64,000 nt of DNA from Deltaproteobacteria bacterium (lineage in GTDB: Bacteria; Desulfobacterota; Binatia; UTPRO1): NCBI GenBank assembly GCA_029262315.1, contig JAJCZP010000265.1, positions 1 through 64,000 of the forward strand, given 5' to 3'. The translations under genes and the position numbers were made by a program. Below the pieces are notes generated by a model. It was not told where the DNA came from, did no database searches, and saw nothing but the letters and a program-made list of their open reading frames with translations. Each line of letters opens with the position of its first letter. Position 1 is the first letter of the stretch. This document shows positions 51,792 to 60,136 of the stretch, piece by piece.

Positions 51792-53966
51792 ATGAAGGAA
51801 TACGAACGCGCGATGCTGCTTCGGCGAGGTGTCGAAGTGTTGGTTGCCGCCGGGGTGTTCATCCTCGGGCTGACGCTCTGTCGTCGCGCCATCATCCTCT
51901 CAGACGAAGGGTATCTGCTCATGCAGGCCCTCGACATGGCGCAGGGGAAGGTCCTGTACCGCGACATGGACTCCTTTGTTGCTCCGGGAGCCTGGTTCGT
52001 GCTTGCGGCGCTCTTCCGCATGGTCGAGCCGACCGTGATCGCCACCCGCATGGTCGCGCTGGTCGCCTACCTCGGGATGGTGTGGACGTGCTTCCGCATC
52101 GCGGACCGACTTGCCGGGCGATGGTCCGCATGTGCGACGGCCGTCGCACTCGGAGTCTGCACCGTGTGGGCGTTCCCGGCTTGGACCTTCTCGTTCTACT
52201 CTCCGTACTCGGTGCTGTGCGCGCTCGTCGCTCTCGAGCGCATCCTGGCGTGGCAGGTGTCGGACCGCTCCCGCGATCTCGTCTGGGCCGGCGTCTTTCT
52301 TGGCTTTGCGATCGTGTGCAAACAGAACTACGGCGTGTTTGCGGCGGTGGGGTGCGCTGCCGCGGTTCTCGCCTCGCTTGGAGCGCGAGGCACGTTCGGT
52401 CGCGTGCTTCCTTCCGCCTTGCGATTGGGGGGCGGTGTGATCGCGGCGGTCGTCCCGGTGGTGGGGTACTTCCTCTACCACGGCGCGGCGGGGCATGCGT
52501 TCGACGCGCTCGTCATGCACCCCTTCCGGGGCTTTCTCGTGGCGCATCGCATTCCGTATCTCGGGCTGAGCGAGCTCATCGACCCGCAGCTCATCGCCGG
52601 AGCCGGGCGGTTCACCTACGGCGCCTATCCGATGCTCAAGACCGGCCTCCATCTGCGATGGGCCGCGGGCAGCATCCAGTTCGTCGAGCAGTTGCATGTC
52701 GTGCTGTACTGGGTGCCGGTGCTGGTGTTCGCGTTGGCGAGCGTCCTGGTGGCGCGTTCGCTTTCTCGTCGTTCCCTGGACGTTGGGCTCGCGAGCGTGC
52801 TGGCAGTTGCCGGACTGGTGTTCCTCGGGGTGTTTCCCCGTGCGGATTTCAACCACCTGATGAACGTGTACCAGCCCGTCGTTCTCCTTGGTGTGATCGT
52901 GACACAGCGGGTGACGCGGCTCTCAGAGGGGCGGGTCTGGCGCGCCTGCAGCATCGGCTTCGCGTGTATCCTCTTCGCGCCCTACGCGCTGCTCGCGACC
53001 TCGTGGTATGTGAGTCTTCTCACCGGTTTGCAGCAGCCGCTCGCCGCCCCGCGGGGCGGGGTGCTGATCGATCCGTGGGAGGCCGGCATGATCGACTTCG
53101 AGGTCGAGACCATGCGTGCGCGTACCCGTCCCGATGAGCCGGTGTTGACTGTTCCCGGTCTCGCGATGCTCAACTTCCTGGCGGAACGTCCCATGCCCAG
53201 TCGCTACTACAACCTGTACGAGGTCCATATCGCGCATGATCGCGGTACCAGCGCCGTCGCGGAGTCCGAGCGCCGGGGGAGCCGGCTTGCCGTCGTCGAC
53301 TACAACAATTTCTTTTCCGATCCGGTGGGGCTGAGCGAGTACGCTCCCGTGTTGGCGGGTCATCTCCGTCGAGATTTCTCCCCGCTATTGTCGGTTGCCG
53401 TGGACAAACACCTTTTCCTCGAGCGGCGCGCCACTTCCCTTCCCAATCGCAAGCTCGTGAGCGGTCTCGAGGACTGCGACGCCCTCACCGATGCGGAGTT
53501 CGGAGACCGTGTCATCCGCCACCACCTCTTCTTCGATGCGCTGTATCATTTTCTGGAGAACGGGGCCGAAGGGGAGCGTCAGGTGAGTGAGACCGAGTGT
53601 CGCATTCATATCCCTGCCGGCGCTCAGCTGCGAGTGCGGGTCGGCTACCGTCAGCCGCTTGGTGTTGGGGATGACGCTCGGCTTCTCGCGGAGATGTGGG
53701 CACGGATCGGCGAGGATGGCGAGGGCGAGCGCCTGCTCGAGGCGGAGGTCCCGCTTGCGGCGCAGGTGGGTTGGGGCTCGCCGGCGCCGGCCGAGTACGA
53801 GGTCGACGTGGCGCATCTCGCGGGTCGGGACGTTACGCTCATTCTGCGCACGGTCTTCGATGGCGAGATCGAGATGAACGCGCTCGAGCTGTGGGGCTTT
53901 GCCATGGTGTGGCAGGATCTGCAGATAGAGCACGGACGCGTCAGTGCGCGTGAAGACGGGGCATGA
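51792..53966 (+). CDS. GT39-like multi-pass membrane glycosyltransferase with C-terminal soluble domain
   Basis: 724 residues; a GTG one codon earlier is also possible. Residues 10-420 contain about ten membrane helices. The first loop has the acidic LSDEGYLLMQALDMAQGKVLYRD motif of polyprenyl-phosphate-dependent (ArnT/PMT-like) glycosyltransferases, followed by KQNYGVFAAVGC. The last 300 residues are soluble and probably periplasmic, ending in a beta-rich part (RVRVGYRQPLG, VTLILRTVFDGEIEMNALELWGF). It overlaps the acyltransferase by 4 nt. A paralogue lies at 56442-58103. Confidence 0.85.
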   Translation: MKEYERAMLLRRGVEVLVAAGVFILGLTLCRRAIILSDEGYLLMQALDMAQGKVLYRDMDSFVAPGAWFVLAALFRMVEPTVIATRMVALVAYLGMVWTCFRIADRLAGRWSACATAVALGVCTVWAFPAWTFSFYSPYSVLCALVALERILAWQVSDRSRDLVWAGVFLGFAIVCKQNYGVFAAVGCAAAVLASLGARGTFGRVLPSALRLGGGVIAAVVPVVGYFLYHGAAGHAFDALVMHPFRGFLVAHRIPYLGLSELIDPQLIAGAGRFTYGAYPMLKTGLHLRWAAGSIQFVEQLHVVLYWVPVLVFALASVLVARSLSRRSLDVGLASVLAVAGLVFLGVFPRADFNHLMNVYQPVVLLGVIVTQRVTRLSEGRVWRACSIGFACILFAPYALLATSWYVSLLTGLQQPLAAPRGGVLIDPWEAGMIDFEVETMRARTRPDEPVLTVPGLAMLNFLAERPMPSRYYNLYEVHIAHDRGTSAVAESERRGSRLAVVDYNNFFSDPVGLSEYAPVLAGHLRRDFSPLLSVAVDKHLFLERRATSLPNRKLVSGLEDCDALTDAEFGDRVIRHHLFFDALYHFLENGAEGERQVSETECRIHIPAGAQLRVRVGYRQPLGVGDDARLLAEMWARIGEDGEGERLLEAEVPLAAQVGWGSPAPAEYEVDVAHLAGRDVTLILRTVFDGEIEMNALELWGFAMVWQDLQIEHGRVSAREDGA

Positions 53967-54973
53967 ACCAAGATCCCCAGCCGCAACTTGCACGCTTCCC
54001 AGAGGCCGACGCTCTCAAGGCCGTTGGTATTCTCGCGGTCGTGTTCATTCATTGTATGCGGTCCCCGTGGGCGCCCGATGTGCAGAGCGTGGAGATCTGG
54101 CTTCTCCATCTGACGGCGTTCGCCGTGCCCGGGTTCGTTGCGGTGTCGGGTTTTCTCTACGCGACACCCGCCTCCCTGACTGGTGCGATGATGCGGCGAC
54201 GCCTGCAACGCATTCTTCTTCCGTATCTCGTCGCCTCCGCGGCGGCCCAGATCTACCGATTCGTGGAGGGCATGCCGTCGGAGAGCGGAAGTCTCGTCGG
54301 AGATGTGCTCTTGGGGGCCTCCTTTGGTCCGTACTACTATGTGTTCATCATCGTCACGCTCGTGGTTGCTACCCCACTGATCGCGCGCGTCCCGGCGTCA
54401 TGGCATCCCGCGCTGCTCGTGTTTCTGGTTGCTGGAACGTTCGTGTCACAAGGATTGATCGACAACAGCCGCGGCAACGGCTTGAGCGGGCTTTACTATC
54501 TCCGGAACCCGCTCCTATTCGGCGGCTACTTCTTTCTCGGTTGGATGGTCCGTGTGCATCGGTCGACGCTGATTGCCGCGCTGGCGGACAAGCAGCGGCC
54601 GACGGCTGCTCTCCTTGCGTTGACGTCGGTTGCCTGTCTGGCTGTCGTTGCCGCCGGTCTTCCGCCACGGGCGGTGATGCGCGCGGCCAGTGTCAACGTC
54701 TACGTCGTGCTCGCCTTCGTCTTCGTGCTGGCGCAGGCGCGCCGGTCGCTGCCGGGTTGGGTGCGTTTTCTCAGTGACGGGACGTACGCGATCTATCTAT
54801 TTCATCTTTTTTTCATGTACTCCGCCAGCAGCTGGTTTCAGCATCCGCCCGGAGGGTTCGACCCGGCGGCGGTCGTAGGCCGGTTCGCGGTCGGGATCCT
54901 GGGTTCTGTTCTTTTCGTGCTCGTCGGTCGCCGCGTTCTCGGGCGCGCCAGTCGTTTGGTCATAGGTGCATGA
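53963..54973 (+). CDS. Acyltransferase family 3 (OafA/WecH-like)
   Basis: 336 residues with about ten membrane helices and the acyltransferase_3 start EADALKAVGILAVVFIHCMRSPW, including the conserved His30; the AVPGFVAVSGFLYATP loop follows. These enzymes O-acetylate or succinylate sugars of lipopolysaccharide or exopolysaccharide using acyl-CoA. The end is YAIYLFHLFFMYSA and a basic tail. The ATG overlaps the GT39-like gene stop (ATGA), so it is likely to decorate the same glycan. Confidence 0.92.
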   Translation: MNQDPQPQLARFPEADALKAVGILAVVFIHCMRSPWAPDVQSVEIWLLHLTAFAVPGFVAVSGFLYATPASLTGAMMRRRLQRILLPYLVASAAAQIYRFVEGMPSESGSLVGDVLLGASFGPYYYVFIIVTLVVATPLIARVPASWHPALLVFLVAGTFVSQGLIDNSRGNGLSGLYYLRNPLLFGGYFFLGWMVRVHRSTLIAALADKQRPTAALLALTSVACLAVVAAGLPPRAVMRAASVNVYVVLAFVFVLAQARRSLPGWVRFLSDGTYAIYLFHLFFMYSASSWFQHPPGGFDPAAVVGRFAVGILGSVLFVLVGRRVLGRASRLVIGA

Positions 54974-55046
54974 TGCGTGGGTTACGTCGCAATATCGCTT
55001 TTCTTCTAGTAGGGTATTCCTCGTGGGGTTTGATCGGAGACGCAGC

Positions 55047-56390
55047 GTGACACGACGTGGCCGAGTACGCTGGCTGCTCGTTTGTGCCCTTCTGGGCACG
55101 TGCGTGGCGATATCGACGGGATGTACGCAGCCCCCAGCTGAGCCGCAGAGTCGGCGCGCCCTCCTCATCGGAATCGACGGCGCCTCGCTTCGCGTCATCG
55201 ATCCTCTCATTCGACAAGGACGCTTGCCGAGCCTTGCTGCGATTGCGCAGGCCGGTGCGTCAGGCCCGCTTCGCTCTCACTATCCTCTCCTCTCTCCCAG
55301 GGTGTGGACGTCCATCGCGACCGGCAAGGAGCCGAAGAAGCATGGCATCCTCAACTGGGTACGTCCGGGTGGGAAGGAGACTCGTGAGCTGATGCAGAGC
55401 TCCGATCGTAAAGTGCACGCGCTGTGGAACATCGCCTCCACCCACGGACGCACGGTGGGGACCGTCAACTGGCTCAATACCTATCCCACCGAGATCGTGG
55501 ACGGGATCGTGGTCTCGGACGCGGCGATTCCGGGCGAGGTGCGTAATCGCGAGATGTTCTTCGCCCGGAAGGACGCGGCTGTGGCGGCCGACGCGCCCAA
55601 AGAGGGGACGACGTTCCCCGCCGAGTGGCATGAGCGCGTGACGAAGATCCGAAAGGAGCCCCGGCTGTTTGCGGATTTGCCGAACCCTTTCGAGGGTGAT
55701 GTGGACTTTCCGAAGTGGGCCTTCCGCGGGCTCCTCTCGACCGCGTTCGCCAACGACGATCTGATCGCCCGTCTCGCGCTCGCGGTGGAAGAGGAGATCA
55801 AGCCGGACCTGCTCATGGTGTTGATGCCTGGCATCGACAAAATCTCGCATTTTCTTTGGGGTACGTTGGAGCCGGCAGACAGCTATCCGGATACGCTGCA
55901 ATTCACCCGTGCGCAGCGTGAGACCAGTCGACAAGCGCTGCTTGCGACCTACATCCAGGCCGATCGTCTCATCGGAGCGCTCGTGGCGCGGTTCGGACCC
56001 GAGGATCTCGTCATGGTCGTCTCCGATCATGGCTTCGAGGCGCGGGTGTTGGCCAAGGGCCAGACGACTGGCGGTCACGACACCGCGAAGGCGTTGTACG
56101 GGGTGATGTTCGCACGCGGCACCGGCATCGCCCCGGGCCAACTCGTGCGTGGTGTCTCCGTGAACGATGTCACGCCGACGATTCTTGCCTGGTGGAACAT
56201 GCCGGTCGGTGAGGACATGGACGGCACACCGGCGAACTTTCTCGGTATCGACGATCCTGCCACGATCGCGACGCATGATACCTCGCCCGTCAAGCGGGTC
56301 GCCATCGATCTTCCGGCTGGGGCCGAGGATGCCAAGCTCGATCAGCTTCGCGCACTCGGCTATCTGCAAGAGGAGCACGAGATCGAGTAG
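55047..56390 (+). CDS. Alkaline-phosphatase-superfamily phosphodiesterase/nucleotide pyrophosphatase lipoprotein
   Basis: 447 residues from the GTG at 55047, preceded by GGAG; an upstream ATG at 54966 would overlap the acyltransferase. The lipoprotein leader ends CVAISTGC. The NPP/PglZ-like fold shows LLIGIDGASLRVIDPLI (metal Asp), SPRVWTSIATGKEPKKHGI (nucleophile and HGI), MPGIDKISHFLWG, VVSDHGFEA and TTGGHD. It should cleave phosphodiester or pyrophosphate bonds at the periplasmic or outer face. It follows the acyltransferase on the same strand and converges with the second GT39-like gene. Confidence 0.88.
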   Translation: MTRRGRVRWLLVCALLGTCVAISTGCTQPPAEPQSRRALLIGIDGASLRVIDPLIRQGRLPSLAAIAQAGASGPLRSHYPLLSPRVWTSIATGKEPKKHGILNWVRPGGKETRELMQSSDRKVHALWNIASTHGRTVGTVNWLNTYPTEIVDGIVVSDAAIPGEVRNREMFFARKDAAVAADAPKEGTTFPAEWHERVTKIRKEPRLFADLPNPFEGDVDFPKWAFRGLLSTAFANDDLIARLALAVEEEIKPDLLMVLMPGIDKISHFLWGTLEPADSYPDTLQFTRAQRETSRQALLATYIQADRLIGALVARFGPEDLVMVVSDHGFEARVLAKGQTTGGHDTAKALYGVMFARGTGIAPGQLVRGVSVNDVTPTILAWWNMPVGEDMDGTPANFLGIDDPATIATHDTSPVKRVAIDLPAGAEDAKLDQLRALGYLQEEHEIE

Positions 56391-56441
56391 CCGTGGGCGG
56401 TTCCGGACGCGCTCGGAGGGCGCGGTTGCGATCCCGGGCGG

Positions 56442-58103
56442 CTAGCGTTCCGAACGATTCCTGATCAAGCCGTACCAGGGCTGCGCGCCTTCTTGGATCA
56501 CACTCGCGCGGGTGTAGGTGCTCTCGAGGTAGCCCACGAGTTCCGGGAAGATCTCCTCGAAGGGTGCGAACTGCGCGTACATCGTCGGCTTGTACACGAC
56601 GCAGCGGGTGCGCGTGGCTTCGAGGGCCGCGACGATGGCGGGTCCGTCGACATTGCCCGGAATCGTCAGATCGAAGGGCGTGGGATTGCGGCGGCCGGTG
56701 ATCACGTACAGGAGCGGCATGTCGGGGGCTACGAAAATCGGTGCGCCTGGCGGCGCGCACTCTTCGATGAAGGCTGCGGCGCGGCGGTAGCTCGCGGCGA
56801 CGTCGGGAGCTACCGATACGGAGACTGCGCGCAGGTCGGCAGGGTCGGGATGCCAACGACGGATGTCGCCGGAGAGACGCGCGGCGACGAGGATCAGGGC
56901 GAGGGCCGCGCCCATCCAGGCAACACGCCAAGACCACGCCGCTACGGCGAAGCGCCTCAGCAGCGTCCGGTCGATGCGGTCGCTGGCCATGGCGACGATC
57001 GGGAGGACCGGGGCCATGATGAACGCGAGGTGCGACCAGATCGCCGAAGGAAAGAGGCCGAAGAACAGTAGGGTCGCGAAGACCGCGATGGCAAGTGCGG
57101 CGTTCCGTGCGCGAGGGGCCTCGCCCCGCAGTCCCCACACGAGGAAGGGGGCGAGCAGAAGTGCGCCTATGGTCCCTCCGTAGGCGAGACGGATGATCGT
57201 GCTCCGGAGGAACGGTGACGGAATCGCTCCGAAGAACGGCTCCGCGCGTACGAGATAGTTGAAGAGAGTCGGCGGCGTGTACACGAACACGAACCGGCCG
57301 TCGTCTGCTGGATGTGCGCCAAAGATCGGCGGTAGCGGGTCGTTGTACGCCACCAGTTGTGTGTCGCCGATGGTGAGTAGGGTGGCATCGAGGAGGGCGT
57401 AGAGTCCGCCCGTCGCAGCGAAGTAGCCGAGAGCGGCGAGGGTGACGGCCGCGCCGCCGAGGCCGATCGGAAGGAGCCCGCCGACGACCGAGCGTCGGAT
57501 GCCCGGAGCGTTCCGACGGGTTGCCATGTACGTGACGATGACGGCCAGGAACGCGAGGCCGCCGAAATTCTGCTTGGTGAGGGCGCAGCAGGCGAGGGCC
57601 ACCCCGACGCCGAGACCGTCCGTCGTCCGCGCGGACTCCTGATAGCGCACCAGCATACCCAGCGTTCCCAGCGCGAAGACCAGGGAGAGTGGCGAATAGT
57701 TGAACATGCTCAGGACAGGGAAGCTGAGGATGACCAGGAAGAGGTAGAGCCCCACGGGGAGGAGAGCCCAGCCCGGCCGCGTGACACGCGCCGTCAATGC
57801 AAAGAGGAGCATCGCCGTGGCCGCGTTGACCAGCATCTGCGCCCAGCGTGTGACGATCAGGTCGCTTCCCGCGAGCGCCAGCAGCCATGCCGTCACGTAG
57901 TACACGCCCGGGAAGATCCCAGTATAGATGTCGCGATACAGGACCTCGCCGTGGTTCAGGCGCTCGGCGATGTTGAGCAACTGTCCCTCGTCGAGCGGCA
58001 CGAGGCTACGGTCGTGGATGGCGAGTTGGGCGGCCATTCCCGCGATGCCCACGCCGGCCAGCGCGAGCCAGCCGGGGCGCGTTTTCGCCGCTGTGTGCCT
58101 CAC
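56442..58103 (-). CDS. GT39-like multi-pass membrane glycosyltransferase
   Basis: 553 residues from the GTG at 58103; ATG codons at 58178 and 58193 are in frame, but a TATAGT promoter-like element lies between. About ten to eleven membrane helices are present. The first loop LVPLDEGQLLNIAERLNHGEVLYRD matches the paralogue at 51792-53966, as do KQNFGGLAFLAVIV and the membrane pattern, but the long soluble tail is replaced by a shorter one (about 130 residues, TGRRNPTPFDL). It probably transfers a sugar from a polyprenyl phosphate. It is divergent from the methyltransferase. Confidence 0.84.
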   Translation of the reverse strand: MRHTAAKTRPGWLALAGVGIAGMAAQLAIHDRSLVPLDEGQLLNIAERLNHGEVLYRDIYTGIFPGVYYVTAWLLALAGSDLIVTRWAQMLVNAATAMLLFALTARVTRPGWALLPVGLYLFLVILSFPVLSMFNYSPLSLVFALGTLGMLVRYQESARTTDGLGVGVALACCALTKQNFGGLAFLAVIVTYMATRRNAPGIRRSVVGGLLPIGLGGAAVTLAALGYFAATGGLYALLDATLLTIGDTQLVAYNDPLPPIFGAHPADDGRFVFVYTPPTLFNYLVRAEPFFGAIPSPFLRSTIIRLAYGGTIGALLLAPFLVWGLRGEAPRARNAALAIAVFATLLFFGLFPSAIWSHLAFIMAPVLPIVAMASDRIDRTLLRRFAVAAWSWRVAWMGAALALILVAARLSGDIRRWHPDPADLRAVSVSVAPDVAASYRRAAAFIEECAPPGAPIFVAPDMPLLYVITGRRNPTPFDLTIPGNVDGPAIVAALEATRTRCVVYKPTMYAQFAPFEEIFPELVGYLESTYTRASVIQEGAQPWYGLIRNRSER

Positions 58104-58213
58104 GATCCTCGCCGAGCCTTCCACACGGCAGGCACTATAGCGGCGTTGTCGCGGAGCCGCGATGACCGGTTTCGGCATGTCGCCGCATCGCATACGATCA
58201 GATCCGTACGCCC

Positions 58214-58966
58214 ATGGACGCCCACGAATACGACCGACTGGCCGAGTACGAGGAATGGTATTGGTGGCACCGCGCGCGTCAGACGATCGTGCAGACGCTG
58301 CTGCGTCGTCATGCGCCTCCGCACGCGCGTATCCTCGACGTGGGGTGTGGGACCGGCGCGACGACGCGAAGCCTGACCGAATTCGGCAACGTCGTCGGTC
58401 TCGACGTCGGCATGGACGCGCTCCGTTATGCGCAGCGGCGCGGTGTGCCTGTCGCCGCTTCGGTCGCGGCGCCGCTCGCGGTGCGCTCCGAGGCGGTCGA
58501 TGTCGTGGTGGCGCTCGACGTCCTCGAGCATCTCCCCGACGATCACGCGGCCGCGGAGGAAATCTGGAGAGTCCTAACGCCGGGCGGTATCGTGCTGGTC
58601 ACCGTCCCGGCGTATCAGTTCCTGTGGAGCGGCCACGATGTCGCGCTCGGGCACCAGCGCCGGTACCGCCGTCGGCAGCTCCGCGAGGTTCTTCGCGCCG
58701 GCGGCTTTGAGATCGAGCTGTGCTCGTACGTGATGGCGTCCGTGTTCCCGCCAGCGGCCGTCGTGCGGTTGGCCGACCGTCTCATGCCGCGTGAACGCGC
58801 GATGCAGGAGAGTGGTTACGTGGCGACACCGCCGGTCGTGAACAGCATCATGTCGCACGTCGTCGGCTTCGAAGGACGGCTCGTCCAGCATGTGAATCTG
58901 CCCTTCGGGTTGAGCGTCGTCGCCGTCGCACGCCGTCCCCGGGGGCCGGCGGGGTCGTGTGTGTAG
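58214..58966 (+). CDS. Class I SAM-dependent methyltransferase
   Basis: 250 residues. Motif I ARILDVGCGTGATTRSL, acidic motif II VVGLDVGMDALRY and motif IV DVVVALDVLEHLPDD identify a Methyltransf_11-type enzyme. An aromatic N-terminus (YEEWYWWHRARQTIVQ) and HDVALGHQRRYRRRQLREVL occur in methyltransferases of lipid-linked glycan loci. The substrate is unknown. It converges with the ALG5-like glycosyltransferase, with a 7-bp hairpin between them. Confidence 0.92.
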   Translation: MDAHEYDRLAEYEEWYWWHRARQTIVQTLLRRHAPPHARILDVGCGTGATTRSLTEFGNVVGLDVGMDALRYAQRRGVPVAASVAAPLAVRSEAVDVVVALDVLEHLPDDHAAAEEIWRVLTPGGIVLVTVPAYQFLWSGHDVALGHQRRYRRRQLREVLRAGGFEIELCSYVMASVFPPAAVVRLADRLMPRERAMQESGYVATPPVVNSIMSHVVGFEGRLVQHVNLPFGLSVVAVARRPRGPAGSCV

Positions 58967-58981
58967 ATCGCGCGTGCTGTC

Positions 58982-59003
58982 TCCCGGCAGCGGCACGCCG
59001 GGA
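58982..59003. terminator. Bidirectional hairpin between convergent genes
   Basis: TCCCGGC (58982-58988) and GCCGGGA (58997-59003) form a perfect 7-bp stem with an 8-nt loop in the 47-nt gap between the methyltransferase stop and the glycosyltransferase stop. Its symmetric position suits termination for both genes. Confidence 0.5.
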
Positions 59004-59013
59004 ATGCCCCGGG

Positions 59014-59781
59014 CTAGCGCCTCAGGTAGCGTCGGTGGATGCGCGCGAGGTCGAGCGCCGCGCGTACGTAGTCTCGTGGGCCGATCTTCGAGCCCTCGAC
59101 GTCGCGCCACGCGCGCAGGGGCTGCTCGAAAATGACCGTTTCGGCCGGTGGAAGTCCACCGGCACGCCGGGCGTGGATGAGGCGGGCGATGACCTCGACG
59201 TCGAAGATCCACCCAGACACGAAGGGTTCCTCGAACAGTGATCGAACCTCCGGGGTGATACGGAAGAGTTTGGCACCGCACTGGGTATCGTACACGGAGA
59301 GGCCGAGCGTGATGGAGATCACCGTCGCGGACGCACGGCCGAGGTAGTGACGAAGCGCGCGGCGCTCGATCTTGCGCCCGAGGAGGCGGACCCGCGTGCC
59401 GAATATCACCTCGGTGTTGGGCTGCGCGTCGAGGAGGTCGCAGAAGTCCAGAATGACGTCGAGGGGCGTTGCCAGGTCGGCATCCCAGTACCCGCAGTAT
59501 TCGACATCGAGCTCGAAGGCGCGTTGCAGGCCCGTGCGAATGGCCTCCCCCTTGCCCACGTTGGTTGGGAGGTCGCAGAGCGAGACGCGGTCGGGCGCGA
59601 CCTCGCTGAGCGCGTGAAGTCTGGCGAGCGTGTCGTCCGTGCTGCCGTCGTTGACGAAGATCAGGCGCACGTGCTCAGCCTTGCGGAGGAACGCTGCGAA
59701 GGCATCGTGCGAGAGCCGCCGAGCCTCGTTGTGGCAGGGAACGACGACGGCCGCGCGTCCGATCGGAGGGCCAGGTGACAA
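59014..59781 (-). CDS. ALG5/DPM-like glycosyltransferase (GT2)
   Basis: 255 residues, apparently from a TTG. GT2 motifs: AVVVPCHNEARRLSH, LIFVNDGSTDDTLARL, NVGKGEAIRTGLQRAFE, GYWDADLATPLDVI (DxD) and TQCGAKLFRI, the pattern of dolichyl-phosphate beta-glucosyltransferase and relatives. There is no C-terminal membrane helix. It may charge the polyprenyl phosphate used by the nearby GT39-like enzymes. Confidence 0.92.
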   Translation of the reverse strand: MSPGPPIGRAAVVVPCHNEARRLSHDAFAAFLRKAEHVRLIFVNDGSTDDTLARLHALSEVAPDRVSLCDLPTNVGKGEAIRTGLQRAFELDVEYCGYWDADLATPLDVILDFCDLLDAQPNTEVIFGTRVRLLGRKIERRALRHYLGRASATVISITLGLSVYDTQCGAKLFRITPEVRSLFEEPFVSGWIFDVEVIARLIHARRAGGLPPAETVIFEQPLRAWRDVEGSKIGPRDYVRAALDLARIHRRYLRR

Positions 59782-59992
59782 CAGGGCCTACCAGATCCTG
59801 CCGTCGCGGAGCGCGCGGGTGCGCCCAATCCTGGTGCTGGCTCGGATCATTGCTCTCAGGCCTATGTGAGAGCGGGCAAGGGTGCAAAGGGGCGCGATCC
59901 AAGCACCCTCGTCGTGCCCCCGGTGGGGCGGTCGTAGCTCGTTCCCTTGGGGTCTCGGGGGCTGCGAACGGAGCGGCCCTGCGATCTCTTTA

Positions 59993-60021
59993 TTGACGGC
60001 GGGTGCCTGGCGGCACACAAT
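59993..60021 (+). promoter_or_regulatory. Sigma-70-like promoter for the membrane spermidine-synthase-like gene
   Basis: TTGACG at 59993-59998 and CACAAT at 60016-60021 are separated by 17 nt. The -35 matches consensus at five of six positions; the -10 is weaker. Initiation would fall inside the adjoining 11-bp repeats, about 110 nt before the ATG at 60137. Confidence 0.45.
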
Positions 60022-60054
60022 GGCCCGACCCGGGCCCGACCCGGGCCCGACCCG
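60022..60054. repeat. Three tandem copies of an 11-bp repeat
   Basis: GGCCCGACCCG occurs three times without interruption at 60022-60032, 60033-60043 and 60044-60054. The array starts directly after the proposed -10 hexamer, so copy-number change by slippage would alter the transcription start region. Confidence 0.9.
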
Positions 60055-60136
60055 ATCCAGGCGACTGCAAGCTGTGAGTAGCATGATGTCGACGAGAGTC
60101 GTCTCCGATGGCGTGCATGGCGATAGGCATATCTAG

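Larger units (their letters stand above)
59782..60136. other. 355-bp intergenic region
   Basis: No coding sequence or RNA gene is supported here. It holds the start region of the leftward glycosyltransferase and, near its right end, a promoter-like TTGACG/CACAAT pair and an 11-bp triple repeat ahead of the rightward membrane gene, described separately. Confidence 0.6.

Noticed and set aside
56290..57888. 532-codon leftward open frame inside the GT39-like gene
   Set aside because: Arg/Pro/Gly-rich shadow in another frame of a clear membrane protein, a common high-GC artefact.
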